A DNA stretch of 64,000 bases from Bacteroides acidifaciens (GTDB taxonomy: Bacteria > Bacteroidota > Bacteroidia > Bacteroidales > Bacteroidaceae). Numbering within the stretch: the first letter of the stretch is position 1; each line of letters begins with the position of its first letter. The DNA is taken from the NCBI RefSeq assembly GCF_903181435.1, contig NZ_CAEUHO010000001.1, forward strand, positions 2,666,001 to 2,730,000, written 5' to 3'. The notes below the pieces were generated by a model. It made no database searches. It saw only the letters and a list, made by a program, of their open reading frames with translations, and had not been told where the DNA came from. Shown here one piece after another: positions 20,075 through 29,086 of the stretch. The translations under genes were made by a program, and so were the position numbers.

Positions 20075-20148
20075 AGCTTGTCGCCAAACAAGCTCAAAAA
20101 GATTTACCGATTTCCATACGGGAAGATACGCCAATATCATCCCGTATG
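20075..20148 (-). terminator. hairpins between fecR and susC-like gene
   Basis: Two inverted repeats lie in the 168-base gap: CATACGGGA / TCCCGTATG (arms near 20116 and 20148) and a 7-bp AGCTTGT / ACAAGCT with a 6-base loop (20075-20094), followed on the - strand by an AT-rich stretch with CTTTTT. They probably end or attenuate the fecR transcript before the SusC gene, whose own promoter must lie in the same gap. Confidence 0.5.
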
Positions 20149-20203
20149 TTTTTTGTTTAAGGGGCTCTGTCTTTCATTGCATTTCTGTATTAAGGTTATT
20201 CAA

Positions 20204-21220
20204 TCAATATATTTCAATCTTACTCTTTTCATCTGTTATATCCGGAGAATCAAGATAACGCCAACGGATTTGAGAAGAAAGCTGGAAGTATTCAAGAATG
20301 CGTTCCAGGCGTTGGTTGGTGAATGTTCCTGTAAAGGAGTCTCCTTTCAGACGATTGTTTTTAATGATAAACTCTACATTATACCGTTTTTCCAACATTC
20401 GCAAGCCTTCTTCCAAAGGAGTGTTTCTGAATATAATCTTACCTTCCTTCCAAGCTGTCTCCGATTCACCGGAAGTGGCATAAAGTTGTACCTTACTGTC
20501 TTTCGAGTCATAAATCAGTTTTTGGCCGGGAGCCATCAGTACTTTCTTAGAAGCATTATCGCACTTGTAGATAAAACCGATTTTCCCTTCTACCAAGGTA
20601 GCTGAAACTCTATTTTCTTTTTCGTAGGCTTCTACATTGAAGTGAGTTCCCAGTACTTCTATTTGAGACTGATGGGAAGTGGAAACGATGAATTTCTTCT
20701 CCGGATTCTTGGCAACTTCGAAATAAGCTTCTCCCTGTAAGTTTACGTTTCGCGTATCTCCGTCGAAGCGTGACGGGTAACTTAGTGTTGATTCTGAATT
20801 CAGGAAAACGAGTGTACCGTCGGGTAATGTTAATGAAGTAGTCATTCCGGAATTAGTCTTTATCTCCATCATTTGTGCCACCTCTTGCTCATCATTTCCC
20901 CAATGCTGCACCATCAAAGTGACGAGAAGTGGAATGAACAGAACTGCTGCCGCACGTTGTGCCCATTCCCACCACATCGTTTTCTTCTTACCTGTCATCC
21001 TGCTTTTTACCCTTGACAAAGCTTTCTCTGTGTCTACTTTCTTCATAACATGAAGTGTATCCGTAGCCAAATAAAGTGCATGAACTTGTTTTGCCATCCG
21101 TCGGTTCTCTTCCGATTCATCCATCCAAGCTTCGACTTGCAGGCGTTCTTCCTCCGTTGTCAGTCCTTCACAATAACGGGGAAGCAGTTCTTCTATCTTA
21201 TTTTTACCTGTATTATCCAT
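20204..21220 (-). CDS. FecR-family anti-sigma factor (PUL 1)
   Basis: A 338-residue inner-membrane anti-sigma factor. The N-terminal cytoplasmic part (residues 1-85) has the helical sigma-binding region (EELLPRYCEGLTTEEERLQV). A single membrane segment follows at about 89-105 (AAAVLFIPLLVTLMV), then the FecR domain in the periplasm (TNSGMTTSLTLPDGTLVFLN, GEAYFEVAKNPEKKFIV). The C-terminal DUF4974 (FRNTPLEEGLRMLEKRYNV) is thought to touch the STN domain of the transporter. It lies between the divergent sigma gene and the SusC gene, the usual layout of a sigma/anti-sigma controlled PUL. It holds its sigma factor inactive until the glycan signal arrives. Confidence 0.95.
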   Translation of the reverse strand: MDNTGKNKIEELLPRYCEGLTTEEERLQVEAWMDESEENRRMAKQVHALYLATDTLHVMKKVDTEKALSRVKSRMTGKKKTMWWEWAQRAAAVLFIPLLVTLMVQHWGNDEQEVAQMMEIKTNSGMTTSLTLPDGTLVFLNSESTLSYPSRFDGDTRNVNLQGEAYFEVAKNPEKKFIVSTSHQSQIEVLGTHFNVEAYEKENRVSATLVEGKIGFIYKCDNASKKVLMAPGQKLIYDSKDSKVQLYATSGESETAWKEGKIIFRNTPLEEGLRMLEKRYNVEFIIKNNRLKGDSFTGTFTNQRLERILEYFQLSSQIRWRYLDSPDITDEKSKIEIY

Positions 21221-21302
21221 ATGCTATTTTATTGCCTTTTATTATAAGACAAGAGAGAACCAGAAGACTCCTAAACTAAAAACCATTTTTTTTCAGAAAA
21301 TC

Positions 21303-21331
21303 TTTGTTTTCTCATAAAAAAGCTATATTTG
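21303..21331 (+). promoter_or_regulatory. promoter of the PUL 1 sigma-factor gene
   Basis: TTTG at 21303-21306 and TATATTTG at 21324-21331, with a 17-base spacer, slightly shorter than the usual 19-21. The -7 box lies 23 bases before the sigma start, which leaves a short leader. Confidence 0.55.
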
Positions 21332-21354
21332 CAGTTGAAATACAGGACTAATAC

Positions 21355-21948
21355 ATGAAAGGAACCTATCAATCAGACAATGATTTTCTATTATCAGCCG
21401 TTCAACGCGGAGATCAGAAAGCGTTTGATACACTGTTTCGGAGATATTATCCGATGCTGTGCGCGTATGGTCAACGGTTTGTCGAGTTGGAAGATGCGGA
21501 AGAAATTGTAGAGGATTCCCTTTTATGGATTTGGGAAAACCGGGAAACACTGGTTATCGAGTCCTCTCTTAATTCCTATCTCTTCAAGATGGTGTATCGC
21601 AGGGCTTTGAACAAGATTGCACATATCGACGCCACCCAACGGGCGGATACCCGCTTTTATGAAGAAATGCAAGAGATGCTGCAAGACACGGACTATTATC
21701 AGATAGAAGAACTTACGAAGCGGATTGAAGATGCGGTCGCAGCACTACCCGAAAGTTACCGAGAAGCTTTTGTTATGCATCGCTTCCGGGATATGAGCTA
21801 CAAAGAAATTGCGGAAACACTGGGGGTATCTCCCAAAACAATAGATTACCGTATTCAGCAGGCGTTAAAACAACTGCGTACGGATTTAAAGGACTATCTG
21901 CCGTTGCTACTGCTTGTCTCAGAAAGTATTCACAGACTAGTCAGATAG
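21355..21948 (+). CDS. ECF RNA polymerase sigma-70 factor (PUL 1)
   Basis: A 197-residue group IV sigma factor. Region 2 covers roughly residues 15-85 (FDTLFRRYYPMLCAYGQRFV, then EDAEEIVEDSLLWIWENRE) and region 4 roughly 125-180 (IEDAVAALPESYREAFVMHR, then KEIAETLGVSPKTIDYRIQ). It is transcribed away from its probable partner, the FecR protein encoded at 20204-21220. When released it would direct RNA polymerase to the PUL 1 SusC promoter. The C-terminus is hydrophobic (LPLLLLVSESIHRLV), which is common in this Bacteroides subclass. Confidence 0.95.
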   Translation: MKGTYQSDNDFLLSAVQRGDQKAFDTLFRRYYPMLCAYGQRFVELEDAEEIVEDSLLWIWENRETLVIESSLNSYLFKMVYRRALNKIAHIDATQRADTRFYEEMQEMLQDTDYYQIEELTKRIEDAVAALPESYREAFVMHRFRDMSYKEIAETLGVSPKTIDYRIQQALKQLRTDLKDYLPLLLLVSESIHRLVR

Positions 21949-22013
21949 ATAGTCCGTAAATGTATTTAAGTGTGTCATAACCCACCACAGAGTTTTGACA
22001 CACTCCTTAAAAC

Positions 22014-22529
22014 CTATTTTGTACCTGATTGTAAACCAACCTTCATCGTCCGAAAATATTCATCATCCTCCATTTTCCAGTTCGTTTGAACAATCACCTT
22101 ATTCTCCTTATCAAGAATGCAGAAAGCGGATGCTCCCATCTCTTCCGAATCTACTCCTAAATATGTCTTCAAATACTTAGCTGCAGCCTTAATCGGATTA
22201 TAAAAACTGATTAGTTTTCTTTTTCTTAATTGGTTAATCAGATAAACGTTCATTCCCATTTTCTCAAAAGAATCATTTTGAGCAATCTCTCCACCGTCTT
22301 GTGCACAGATAAAAAAGGCTTCCATGTTTTTATTGTTTCTGGCTTCCTTTACAACCTCTGAATACCGATGCTCAACTCCAGTGCAATAATTACAAAAAAT
22401 GCATATAAGTTTATATTCCTTATCGGAGTGTTTGATTTTTTGCGTCAGCATCTCTTCACTGACTATCTCTACTTGACCATATATATTGGTAGCATACAAT
22501 AGAACTACCAGAATGTAGACAAATTTCAT
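22014..22529 (-). CDS. secreted thioredoxin-like protein
   Basis: A 171-residue protein with an N-terminal signal peptide (to about residue 18, ATNIYGQ). A CxxC pair (FCNYC, about residues 45-49) follows a strand (KLICIF), as in the thioredoxin fold. The later segments MEAFFICAQDG and GASAFCILDKENKVIVQ fit strands 3 and 4 of that fold. It is therefore likely a periplasmic or surface thiol protein. It starts four bases after the stop of the lipoprotein gene 22533-23213, so the two are co-transcribed. The exact family and substrate are unknown; the neighbouring lipoprotein, with paired cysteines, is the obvious candidate partner. Confidence 0.7.
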   Translation of the reverse strand: MKFVYILVVLLYATNIYGQVEIVSEEMLTQKIKHSDKEYKLICIFCNYCTGVEHRYSEVVKEARNNKNMEAFFICAQDGGEIAQNDSFEKMGMNVYLINQLRKRKLISFYNPIKAAAKYLKTYLGVDSEEMGASAFCILDKENKVIVQTNWKMEDDEYFRTMKVGLQSGTK

Positions 22530-22532
22530 AAG

Positions 22533-23213
22533 CTATTCAATTTCATTTACTAATTCAACATTATCAACTAATTCAATCTGATAACCACCATATTCACCAA
22601 GAGTTGAATCATATAGAACATTCTCTGTAGAAACTGCATAAACATCTGCAGAAAAAAGTTCTGTTTGACATTCATCATAAAGGACCTCACTATTAGAAGA
22701 AATAGCCATAATTTCATTTATTTCAGCCATAGTTTCTTCATCTTTAATCCAATATATATCGTCATCAATTTTTAACGATGATACTTCTTCTGCAAATCCT
22801 TCCGGCAAAGGATGAGCTAACAATAAATTGGCTTTATAACTATTAGAGCTTTCATCCAACACAACCTCAAACACATATTCGTCAGAAGCCGTTGTTTGCT
22901 CCAATGCAATCATAGAAGTACTTTTAGGAAGTAATTTGAAATCACATAATCCGAAGCCACTATTACATCCTCTGCTTTTACGTGCAATTCTTGCACGTAA
23001 TAATCCTTTTGTCTTTGCATTTGGAGGCATCGTTGGATTAGTCCTTGTTTTGACTACAGATAACAAGTCATAAAACTCCACATGTGATACAAAATCATCT
23101 TCCGAAAATTCCGTCTCATTTTGAACAAACGAACTCTCTTCTAAAGAACAAGATGCCAATATACCTATACCTAATAAGAATGCAACTAAAATTAATTTTG
23201 TTTTCATAAGCAT
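22533..23213 (-). CDS. lipoprotein with CxxGxGxC motif, unknown function
   Basis: A 226-residue lipoprotein (signal GILASC, Cys22). A basic stretch RARIARKSRGC leads into CNSGFGLCDF at about residue 82, two cysteines separated by a Gly-rich pair of turns. The rest is acidic and mostly beta or unstructured (SSLKIDDDIYWIKDEETMAE). I do not recognise a domain. The tight linkage to the thioredoxin-like gene suggests the cysteines may form a disulfide handled by that protein. The ATG at codon 3 (MKTKLIL) is an equally good start. Confidence 0.7.
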   Translation of the reverse strand: MLMKTKLILVAFLLGIGILASCSLEESSFVQNETEFSEDDFVSHVEFYDLLSVVKTRTNPTMPPNAKTKGLLRARIARKSRGCNSGFGLCDFKLLPKSTSMIALEQTTASDEYVFEVVLDESSNSYKANLLLAHPLPEGFAEEVSSLKIDDDIYWIKDEETMAEINEIMAISSNSEVLYDECQTELFSADVYAVSTENVLYDSTLGEYGGYQIELVDNVELVNEIE

Positions 23214-23708
23214 TATATTTAGAATTTGTTCTTAAAATAAACAAATTCTAAATATATTCACATTTATATTACACATTATTAACACAAATCAAATAAAAAA
23301 CCATTAATACAACAATTATTCAGCTATTATCCTCACACAAACTGTAACAGATACAGACACAACTTAAAGTACTTGCCTTACAACTTACCGCTACCTGTCT
23401 CTTCAAGTATTAACGAATAACTTTCATTGCATTAAGAGTAAACTTCCTTTTCATTCATTGTAAACTTCATCTTGACCTAACGCAAACTATAAACGCAACT
23501 TCTGATTATATAATTGCAAGCTTTGTTTTTATAAACGCAAATTGCATTTATAAAAACAAAGCTTGCAATTATAGTTTGAAATAAAGCAAAAACAACTTTA
23601 GATGCAGACATCAACAACTTTTCTATTAATAGAACGGAAGTTTTCTATTAACAAATGACGGCACTTCTATTAATACCTTGCGAAACGGCAACAGGAAACC
23701 TCAGATAC
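23214..23708. other. AT-rich intergenic region with repeats
   Basis: About 500 bases without a convincing gene. It contains a long perfect inverted repeat (23509-23535 with 23547-23573), several short direct repeats (TAAAC(T/G)C(A/T)A-like units near 23443-23535) and three copies of a CTTTTCTATTAA-like sequence between about 23610 and 23675. Confidence 0.6.
23509..23573. repeat. 27-bp perfect inverted repeat
   Basis: Positions 23509-23535 and 23547-23573 are exact reverse complements; the 11-base loop itself contains GCAA-A-TTGC, so the stem can extend further. An outer pair CAAACTAT (23483-23490) / ATAGTTTG (23571-23578) competes with it. No poly-U tail follows, so it is not a classical terminator. 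Confidence 0.8.
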
Positions 23709-23734
23709 AAAAAAATGCACCCCGAAGGGTGCAT
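23709..23734 (-). terminator. valS terminator
   Basis: On the - strand ATGCACCC pairs with GGGTGCAT around a TTCG tetraloop and is followed by a run of seven T. It lies 33 bases past the valS stop. This is a textbook intrinsic terminator. Confidence 0.92.
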
Positions 23735-23766
23735 TCACTATTTGCTCTTATGTACAATCAACTCAC

Positions 23767-26406
23767 TTACGCTTTCTTCAAAGCGGCAATGCTTTCTTTC
23801 AAAGACTTGATGATACTCTCAGCATCCGCCTGTTTCTTGCGCTCCATTTCGATAACGGCTGCCGGAGCATTATTAACAAACTTCTCGTTGCTGAGTTTCT
23901 TCAATACGCCTTGCAAGAAACCTTCTTTGTGTTTCAATTCGGCTTCCATACGGGCGATTTCCGCTTCTACATCAATCATATTGCCCAAAGGTACGGCAAA
24001 CTCAGTTGTACCGACCATGAAAGAAGCGGCTCCTTCCGCCTTATTTTCAACCACCTCGATAGAAGAGAGATTACACATCTTCCGAATAACCGCATTGAAT
24101 TCCGCAACCGGGTTCTCACCCAATATTTGCAACTCAAGCGCTTCTTTCTGTGCTATATTCTTCTGGAGACGGATGCTGCGGATATTACTGATGATATCTT
24201 TCACTACTTCAAACTGTGCAACATCGTTGGTATCAACAGATGTATCCATATTTAAAGCACTCACCATCAGACTTTCTCCCTCTTCTGCATTGCGTTCCGT
24301 CATCTGTTGCCATAACTCTTCGGTGATAAACGGCATAAACGGATGGAGAAGATGCAGCAAGTTATCCAAATAACAGAGGGTAGCGTTATAGGTGGCACGG
24401 TCGATACCTTGTCCGTAAGCAGGCTTAATCATTTCCAGATACCAGGAAGAGAATTCATCCCAGAATAATTTATATACAGCCATCAATGCTTCACTCAAGC
24501 GGTACTTCTTGAACAAGTCTGCCACTTCTGCCGCTACTTCGTTCTGTTTGGACTCGAACCAGTGGGTAGCCAGTTTTGCCGCTTCTGTAGCTTGAAGGCT
24601 ATCGTCAACTGTCCAGCCTTTAATCAGACGGAAAGCATTCCATATCTTGTTGCAGAAGTTACGTCCCTGCTCGCAAAGCGCATCGTCAAAAAGGATGTCG
24701 TTTCCGGCAGGTGCCGAAAGCATCATACCCATACGTACACCGTCGGCACCGTACTTTTCAATCAGTTCCAACGGGTCGGGAGAGTTGCCAAGCGACTTGG
24801 ACATCTTACGTCCCTGTTTGTCACGAACGATACCTGTGAAGTAAACGTTCTTGAACGGCATCTGTCCTTCGTATTCATAACCTGCCATAATCATGCGGGC
24901 TACCCAGAAGAAGATAATATCCGGTCCTGTCACCAAGTCACTTGTCGGATAATAGTATTTGATTTCTTCGTTGCCCGGGTTGTTGATTCCGTCGAACAGA
25001 GAAATTGGCCACAGCCAGGAAGAGAACCAGGTATCCAGACAGTCTTCATCCTGACGCAGATCGTCCATTGTCAGAGCTGCGTTACCTGTCTTTTCTTTGG
25101 CTTTTGCCAATGCTTCTTCGGGAGTAACGGCCACTACATAGCCACCTTCGGGCAGGAAGTAAGCAGGAATACGGTGCCCCCACCACAACTGGCGGCTGAT
25201 ACACCAATCTTTGATGTTCTCCATCCAGTGACGATAAGTATTCTTATATTTTGCCGGGTAGAACTTCAGTTCGTCGTTCATTACAGGCGGCAGTGCCATA
25301 TCTGCAAGATGCTGCATCTTGAGGAACCACTGCATGGACAGTTTCGGTTCAATCACGACATTGGTACGTTCGGAATATCCTACCTTATTTGTATAAGCTT
25401 CTGTCTTTTCCAACAAGCCGGCGGCTTCCAAGTCTTTTTCGATTTGCTTACGGACATCGAAACGATCCATTCCGATATACATGCCGGCAGCTTCGCTCAA
25501 TGTACCGTTATCGTTGAAGATGTCGATGCTAGGCAGATTGTATTTTTCACCCAACATATAGTCGTTTACATCGTGAGCCGGAGTCACTTTCAGGCAACCG
25601 GTACCAAATTCGATGTCTACATAGTCGTCTTCAATCACCGGGATGGCACGGTTCACCAACGGAACGATTACTTTCTTTCCTTTCAGCCATGCATTCTTCG
25701 GGTCGTTCGGGTTGATACACATTGCCGTATCTCCCATGATTGTTTCGGGACGGGTAGTTGCCACTACCGCATAACGGCCTTCTGCATCACCTTCTACTTT
25801 GTAACGGAGATAATACAGTTTGCCATGCTCTTCCTTGTAGATAACTTCCTCGTCAGAAAGGGCGGTCAGTGCTTTCGGATCCCAGTTTACCATGCGGACA
25901 CCACGATAGATTAATCCTTTGTTAAACAGGTCTACAAAAACTTTAAGTACGCTCTCGCTACGTTTCTCGTCCATAGTGAAGGCTGTACGATCCCAGTCGC
26001 AGGACGCACCGAGTTTGCGGAGCTGTTTCAGGATGATGCCGCCATGTTCGTCTGTCCAGTCCCAAGCATGTTTCAGGAACTCGTCACGAGTCAAATCGGT
26101 TTTCTTGATGCCCTGGGCTGCGAGTTTGTTTACGACTTTCGCTTCAGTGGCGATAGATGCATGGTCAGTCCCCGGCACCCAGCAGGCATTCTTGCCTTCC
26201 ATACGGGCGCGGCGAACCAAAATATCCTGGATGGTATTATTAAGCATGTGTCCCATGTGCAACACACCAGTGACGTTAGGGGGCGGAATGACGATGGTGT
26301 AAGGTTCACGACCATCGGGTTTCGAACTGAATAAATGATTGTCCAGCCAATACTGGTACCACTTTCCCTCCACGTCAGCGGGATTGTACTTACTTGCTAA
26401 TTCCAT
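23767..26406 (-). CDS. valS: valyl-tRNA synthetase
   Basis: ValRS joins valine to tRNA-Val in the cytoplasm. The 879-residue protein has the class I signature [15 protein letters not shown] (HIGH-type motif, about residues 43-57) and [12 protein letters not shown] (about residue 530), an editing domain (about 190-350, [20 protein letters not shown]), an anticodon-binding helical domain, and the C-terminal coiled-coil arm typical of ValRS ([20 protein letters not shown], ending in [17 protein letters not shown]). Length and motif order are normal. It is a single-gene unit with its own terminator. Confidence 0.98.
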   Translation of the reverse strand: MELASKYNPADVEGKWYQYWLDNHLFSSKPDGREPYTIVIPPPNVTGVLHMGHMLNNTIQDILVRRARMEGKNACWVPGTDHASIATEAKVVNKLAAQGIKKTDLTRDEFLKHAWDWTDEHGGIILKQLRKLGASCDWDRTAFTMDEKRSESVLKVFVDLFNKGLIYRGVRMVNWDPKALTALSDEEVIYKEEHGKLYYLRYKVEGDAEGRYAVVATTRPETIMGDTAMCINPNDPKNAWLKGKKVIVPLVNRAIPVIEDDYVDIEFGTGCLKVTPAHDVNDYMLGEKYNLPSIDIFNDNGTLSEAAGMYIGMDRFDVRKQIEKDLEAAGLLEKTEAYTNKVGYSERTNVVIEPKLSMQWFLKMQHLADMALPPVMNDELKFYPAKYKNTYRHWMENIKDWCISRQLWWGHRIPAYFLPEGGYVVAVTPEEALAKAKEKTGNAALTMDDLRQDEDCLDTWFSSWLWPISLFDGINNPGNEEIKYYYPTSDLVTGPDIIFFWVARMIMAGYEYEGQMPFKNVYFTGIVRDKQGRKMSKSLGNSPDPLELIEKYGADGVRMGMMLSAPAGNDILFDDALCEQGRNFCNKIWNAFRLIKGWTVDDSLQATEAAKLATHWFESKQNEVAAEVADLFKKYRLSEALMAVYKLFWDEFSSWYLEMIKPAYGQGIDRATYNATLCYLDNLLHLLHPFMPFITEELWQQMTERNAEEGESLMVSALNMDTSVDTNDVAQFEVVKDIISNIRSIRLQKNIAQKEALELQILGENPVAEFNAVIRKMCNLSSIEVVENKAEGAASFMVGTTEFAVPLGNMIDVEAEIARMEAELKHKEGFLQGVLKKLSNEKFVNNAPAAVIEMERKKQADAESIIKSLKESIAALKKA

Positions 26407-26660
26407 ATTGTTTTATGTATATGATAGATTGTATATTCAAAAATAACGGGTGCAAAATTAATAATTTAAATTCAAATCTTACCACCCTCAGGCTTGATTC
26501 TTCTGTTACGGCTATCTTTTATATGGTTTATAGTAAAAGCAACCTTTCATATCAGGTAATATAAGAAAAATGGAGTTAACAGTTTTTGGATAAAATAGAG
26601 AGGTATTTTTTCGCATAATGTCTATTAAATACATATTTTTGTTGACCAAAATCTGAATGA

Positions 26661-27713
26661 ATGATGAAACGGTGGTTGAAAAATAGACATATAGTATTGG
26701 GAGTATTACTGCTTTTAGTATGGATGACGCAGTTGATTCCTGCCTTGGCAACCGTATATTCTCAAACAATCTACCCCTTTATTTCCTATGGTTTATCAGC
26801 TATTTCCAATCTATTCCCTTTTGCGATAGGAGATTTATTTATCTTCCTCAGTATCGTAGGGGTTATCGTTTATCCTATTTACGGCCATTTTCGTAAGAAA
26901 CTGCCTTGGAAAAGAGTCTTGCTACAAGACGGAGAATACCTGTTATGGATTTACGTGTGGTTCTATCTTGCCTGGGGGCTAAATTATTCTCAAAAGAACT
27001 TTTATCAGCGAACTGAGATTCCTTATACAGCCTATACGCCGGAGAATTTTAAAGAGTTTGTGAATGATTATATCACGCAACTCAATCGTTCCTATACTCC
27101 GGTGAATAGTATCAATCAGGATTGGGTATGTGAAGAAACCGTACGGCTATACAATCAGCTAAGCGACAGCCTTCGTGTGCACCGTCCGCCACACGAATCT
27201 CCTAAAGTAAAGACGATGCTGTTTACCCCGTTTATTTCAATGGTGGGCGTGACCGGCAGCATGGGGCCTTTCTTCTGTGAGTTTACTTTGAACGGAGATT
27301 TGCTTCCCGCTAACTATCCGGCCACTTATGCTCACGAACTGGCGCATCTGCTGGGTATTACAAGCGAAGCGGAAGCCAATTTCTATGCTTATCAGGTTTG
27401 TACCCGTTCCCAAGCTATAGGTATTCGTTTCTCCGGTTATTTCTCAGTGCTTGGCCATGTACTGAGGAATGCGCAAAGACTGCTTTCCGAAGAAGAATAT
27501 ACGCGGCTTTTCAATCGTATCCGCCCGGAAATCATCCAACTGGCAAAAGATAATCAAACGTATTGGTCAGCAAAATACAGCCCGGTAGTAGGAGCGGTAC
27601 AGGATTGGATATATGATCTTTATCTGAAAGGGAATAAGATAGAAAGCGGTCGGCAGAACTATTCGGAAGTGGTGGGGCTGCTGATTTCTTATCGGAAGTG
27701 GAAAAACAAATAA
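26661..27713 (+). CDS. DUF3810 membrane protein with zinc-protease motif
   Basis: A 350-residue membrane protein. Three hydrophobic segments occupy roughly residues 12-32, 50-73 and 92-110. The remainder contains AHELAHLLGITSEAEANFYAY (around residues 228-248), i.e. HExxH with a downstream Glu-Ala-Glu-Ala-Asn as in zinc metallopeptidases. A peptidase acting at the inner membrane is likely, but no substrate is known to me. A TATTTTTG -7-like box at 26634-26641 precedes the start. Two in-frame ATGs occur at 26661 and 26664. Confidence 0.85.
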   Translation: MMKRWLKNRHIVLGVLLLLVWMTQLIPALATVYSQTIYPFISYGLSAISNLFPFAIGDLFIFLSIVGVIVYPIYGHFRKKLPWKRVLLQDGEYLLWIYVWFYLAWGLNYSQKNFYQRTEIPYTAYTPENFKEFVNDYITQLNRSYTPVNSINQDWVCEETVRLYNQLSDSLRVHRPPHESPKVKTMLFTPFISMVGVTGSMGPFFCEFTLNGDLLPANYPATYAHELAHLLGITSEAEANFYAYQVCTRSQAIGIRFSGYFSVLGHVLRNAQRLLSEEEYTRLFNRIRPEIIQLAKDNQTYWSAKYSPVVGAVQDWIYDLYLKGNKIESGRQNYSEVVGLLISYRKWKNK

Positions 27714-27791
27714 ATTTAGATTGTGCCTTATTTTGGCACATCGCTTCATGATATTTGCAGCACTAATATAAAACGGAAAACTAATTTCTTT

Positions 27792-28694
27792 ATGGCAAAA
27801 GATCTTTTTAATAGATATCTCTGGCTAGTAGATACAATCTATCGGGCTGGAACAATCACATTAGATGAAATTAACCGTAAATGGCTGCGATGTGAAATGA
27901 GTAACGGAGAGGAAATTCCAAATAGAACTTTTCACAATCACCGGAAAGCCATTGAAGAACTATTCGACATAAATATAGAATGCGATAGACACAACGGATG
28001 CAATTATTATATAGAAAACACCGAAGAACTCAAAAAGGAAGGACTCAGAAAATGGCTGTTAAATATATTTGCAGTCAATACAGTCCTTAACGAAAGCCAT
28101 AAATTAAGAGATAAAATACTACCGGAAGAATATCCTTCAGGAGAACAGTATTTGGTACCAATCATTGAAGCTATTGATAATCATATAACATTGGAAATAA
28201 CGTATCAAGGTCATTGGCAGGATAAATCATATACATTTCAAATTGAACCTTATTGTATAAAGGCCTTCAAACAACGTTGGTATGTGGCAGCAAGAAGTCC
28301 GTATTATGACAAAATATTGATTTACTCCCTCGACCGGATACTCGAAATGGAACAAACAGACTTACCGTTCGAGTATCCTCAAACTTTTAATCCTAAAGCC
28401 TACTTCGATAATAGTTTCGGGGTTATTGTTGATGAAGAATATGACATAGAAAAAATCAGCATAAAAGTATATGGAAATCAATGCAAATACTTCCGTTCTC
28501 TCCCGCTGCATCATTCTCAAAAAGAAAGTGAAACACACAGTAACTATTCCATTTTTACTTATAGATTGCGCCCTACTTATGATTTCTGCCAAGCCATCTT
28601 ATCACATGGAGATTTTGTAGAAGTCTTGGAGCCTCAATGGTTCAGAATTCAGATTGGAACAACTATTCAAAAAATGCATCAACTATATGAATAA
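27792..28694 (+). CDS. WYL-domain transcriptional regulator
   Basis: A 300-residue regulator. The N-terminal ~75 residues form a helix-turn-helix (ITLDEINRKWLRCEMSNG, then RTFHNHRKAIEELFDI), and the C-terminal half is a WYL domain (HITLEITYQGH, QIEPYCIKAFKQRWYVAAR), thought to sense nucleic-acid or nucleotide ligands. I chose the ATG at 27792; an upstream in-frame ATG at 27723 would add 23 residues unlike the conserved start. WYL regulators often control defence genes, and a nuclease operon lies 400 bases downstream, but a direct link is inference. Confidence 0.88.
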   Translation: MAKDLFNRYLWLVDTIYRAGTITLDEINRKWLRCEMSNGEEIPNRTFHNHRKAIEELFDINIECDRHNGCNYYIENTEELKKEGLRKWLLNIFAVNTVLNESHKLRDKILPEEYPSGEQYLVPIIEAIDNHITLEITYQGHWQDKSYTFQIEPYCIKAFKQRWYVAARSPYYDKILIYSLDRILEMEQTDLPFEYPQTFNPKAYFDNSFGVIVDEEYDIEKISIKVYGNQCKYFRSLPLHHSQKESETHSNYSIFTYRLRPTYDFCQAILSHGDFVEVLEPQWFRIQIGTTIQKMHQLYE

Positions 28695-28772
28695 GTATCA
28701 TCATAGTTGTATCGAAATAAGTATTCATTAGTAAATATTAAAGCAGTCCGGTCATATTTTCTGATAAGATTC

Positions 28773-28803
28773 TTTCAATTCTAAAAAATGTTTCTTAGTT
28801 TTG
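28773..28803 (+). promoter_or_regulatory. promoter of the structured RNA
   Basis: TTTC at 28773-28776, a 19-base spacer, then TAGTTTTG at 28796-28803, an exact match to TAnnTTTG. Transcription should begin near 28810 and read into the structured region. Confidence 0.65.
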
Positions 28804-28809
28804 CGATGT

Positions 28810-29053
28810 ACAACCATTAAAACAAGTAGTAAGAAACAGAGAACGAAGATTTTCAGACATATTGATTGAACGTTAAGACGTATTATCCCATTCGCTTAAA
28901 TCTCGCAAATTTAAAATGAATCTCAGGGATAGTAGGTTAAAGTAGCGTTCACACCCGAATAGGGCGTGGACTGCTTTTACCTTATTTGAGATTCAGGCAA
29001 TGCGAGAGCCTAAGCGAATAAATAAGGATAAAAGTTAGTTTACGCTCTTTTTT
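28810..29053 (+). ncRNA. structured small RNA with 6S-like rod (candidate)
   Basis: The region folds into one long imperfect hairpin. From the outside in: 28883-28888 with 29026-29031; 28890-28898 with 29011-29019 (9 bp, perfect); 28901-28907 with 29001-29007 (7 bp, perfect); an asymmetric bubble of 9 and 5 bases; 28917-28925 with 28987-28995 (9 bp, perfect); an internal loop; then a ~20-bp apical helix between 28934-28956 and 28962-28982 closed by GAATA. A Bacteroides promoter lies just upstream and CTCTTTTTTT ends the region at 29053. A rod with an internal bubble and flanking promoter/terminator is how 6S RNA looks, and a Bacteroidales 6S-type RNA is known. It could instead be a leader of the operon at 29087. 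Ends are approximate. Confidence 0.6.
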
Positions 29054-29086
29054 TATACCCATACATTCATTTTAAACTATATAAAT

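Noticed and set aside
24562..25914. 450-codon open frame opposite valS
   Set aside because: It is fully antisense to a highly conserved synthetase gene and has the Phe/His/Val-rich composition of a reverse-frame shadow, with no recognisable domain.
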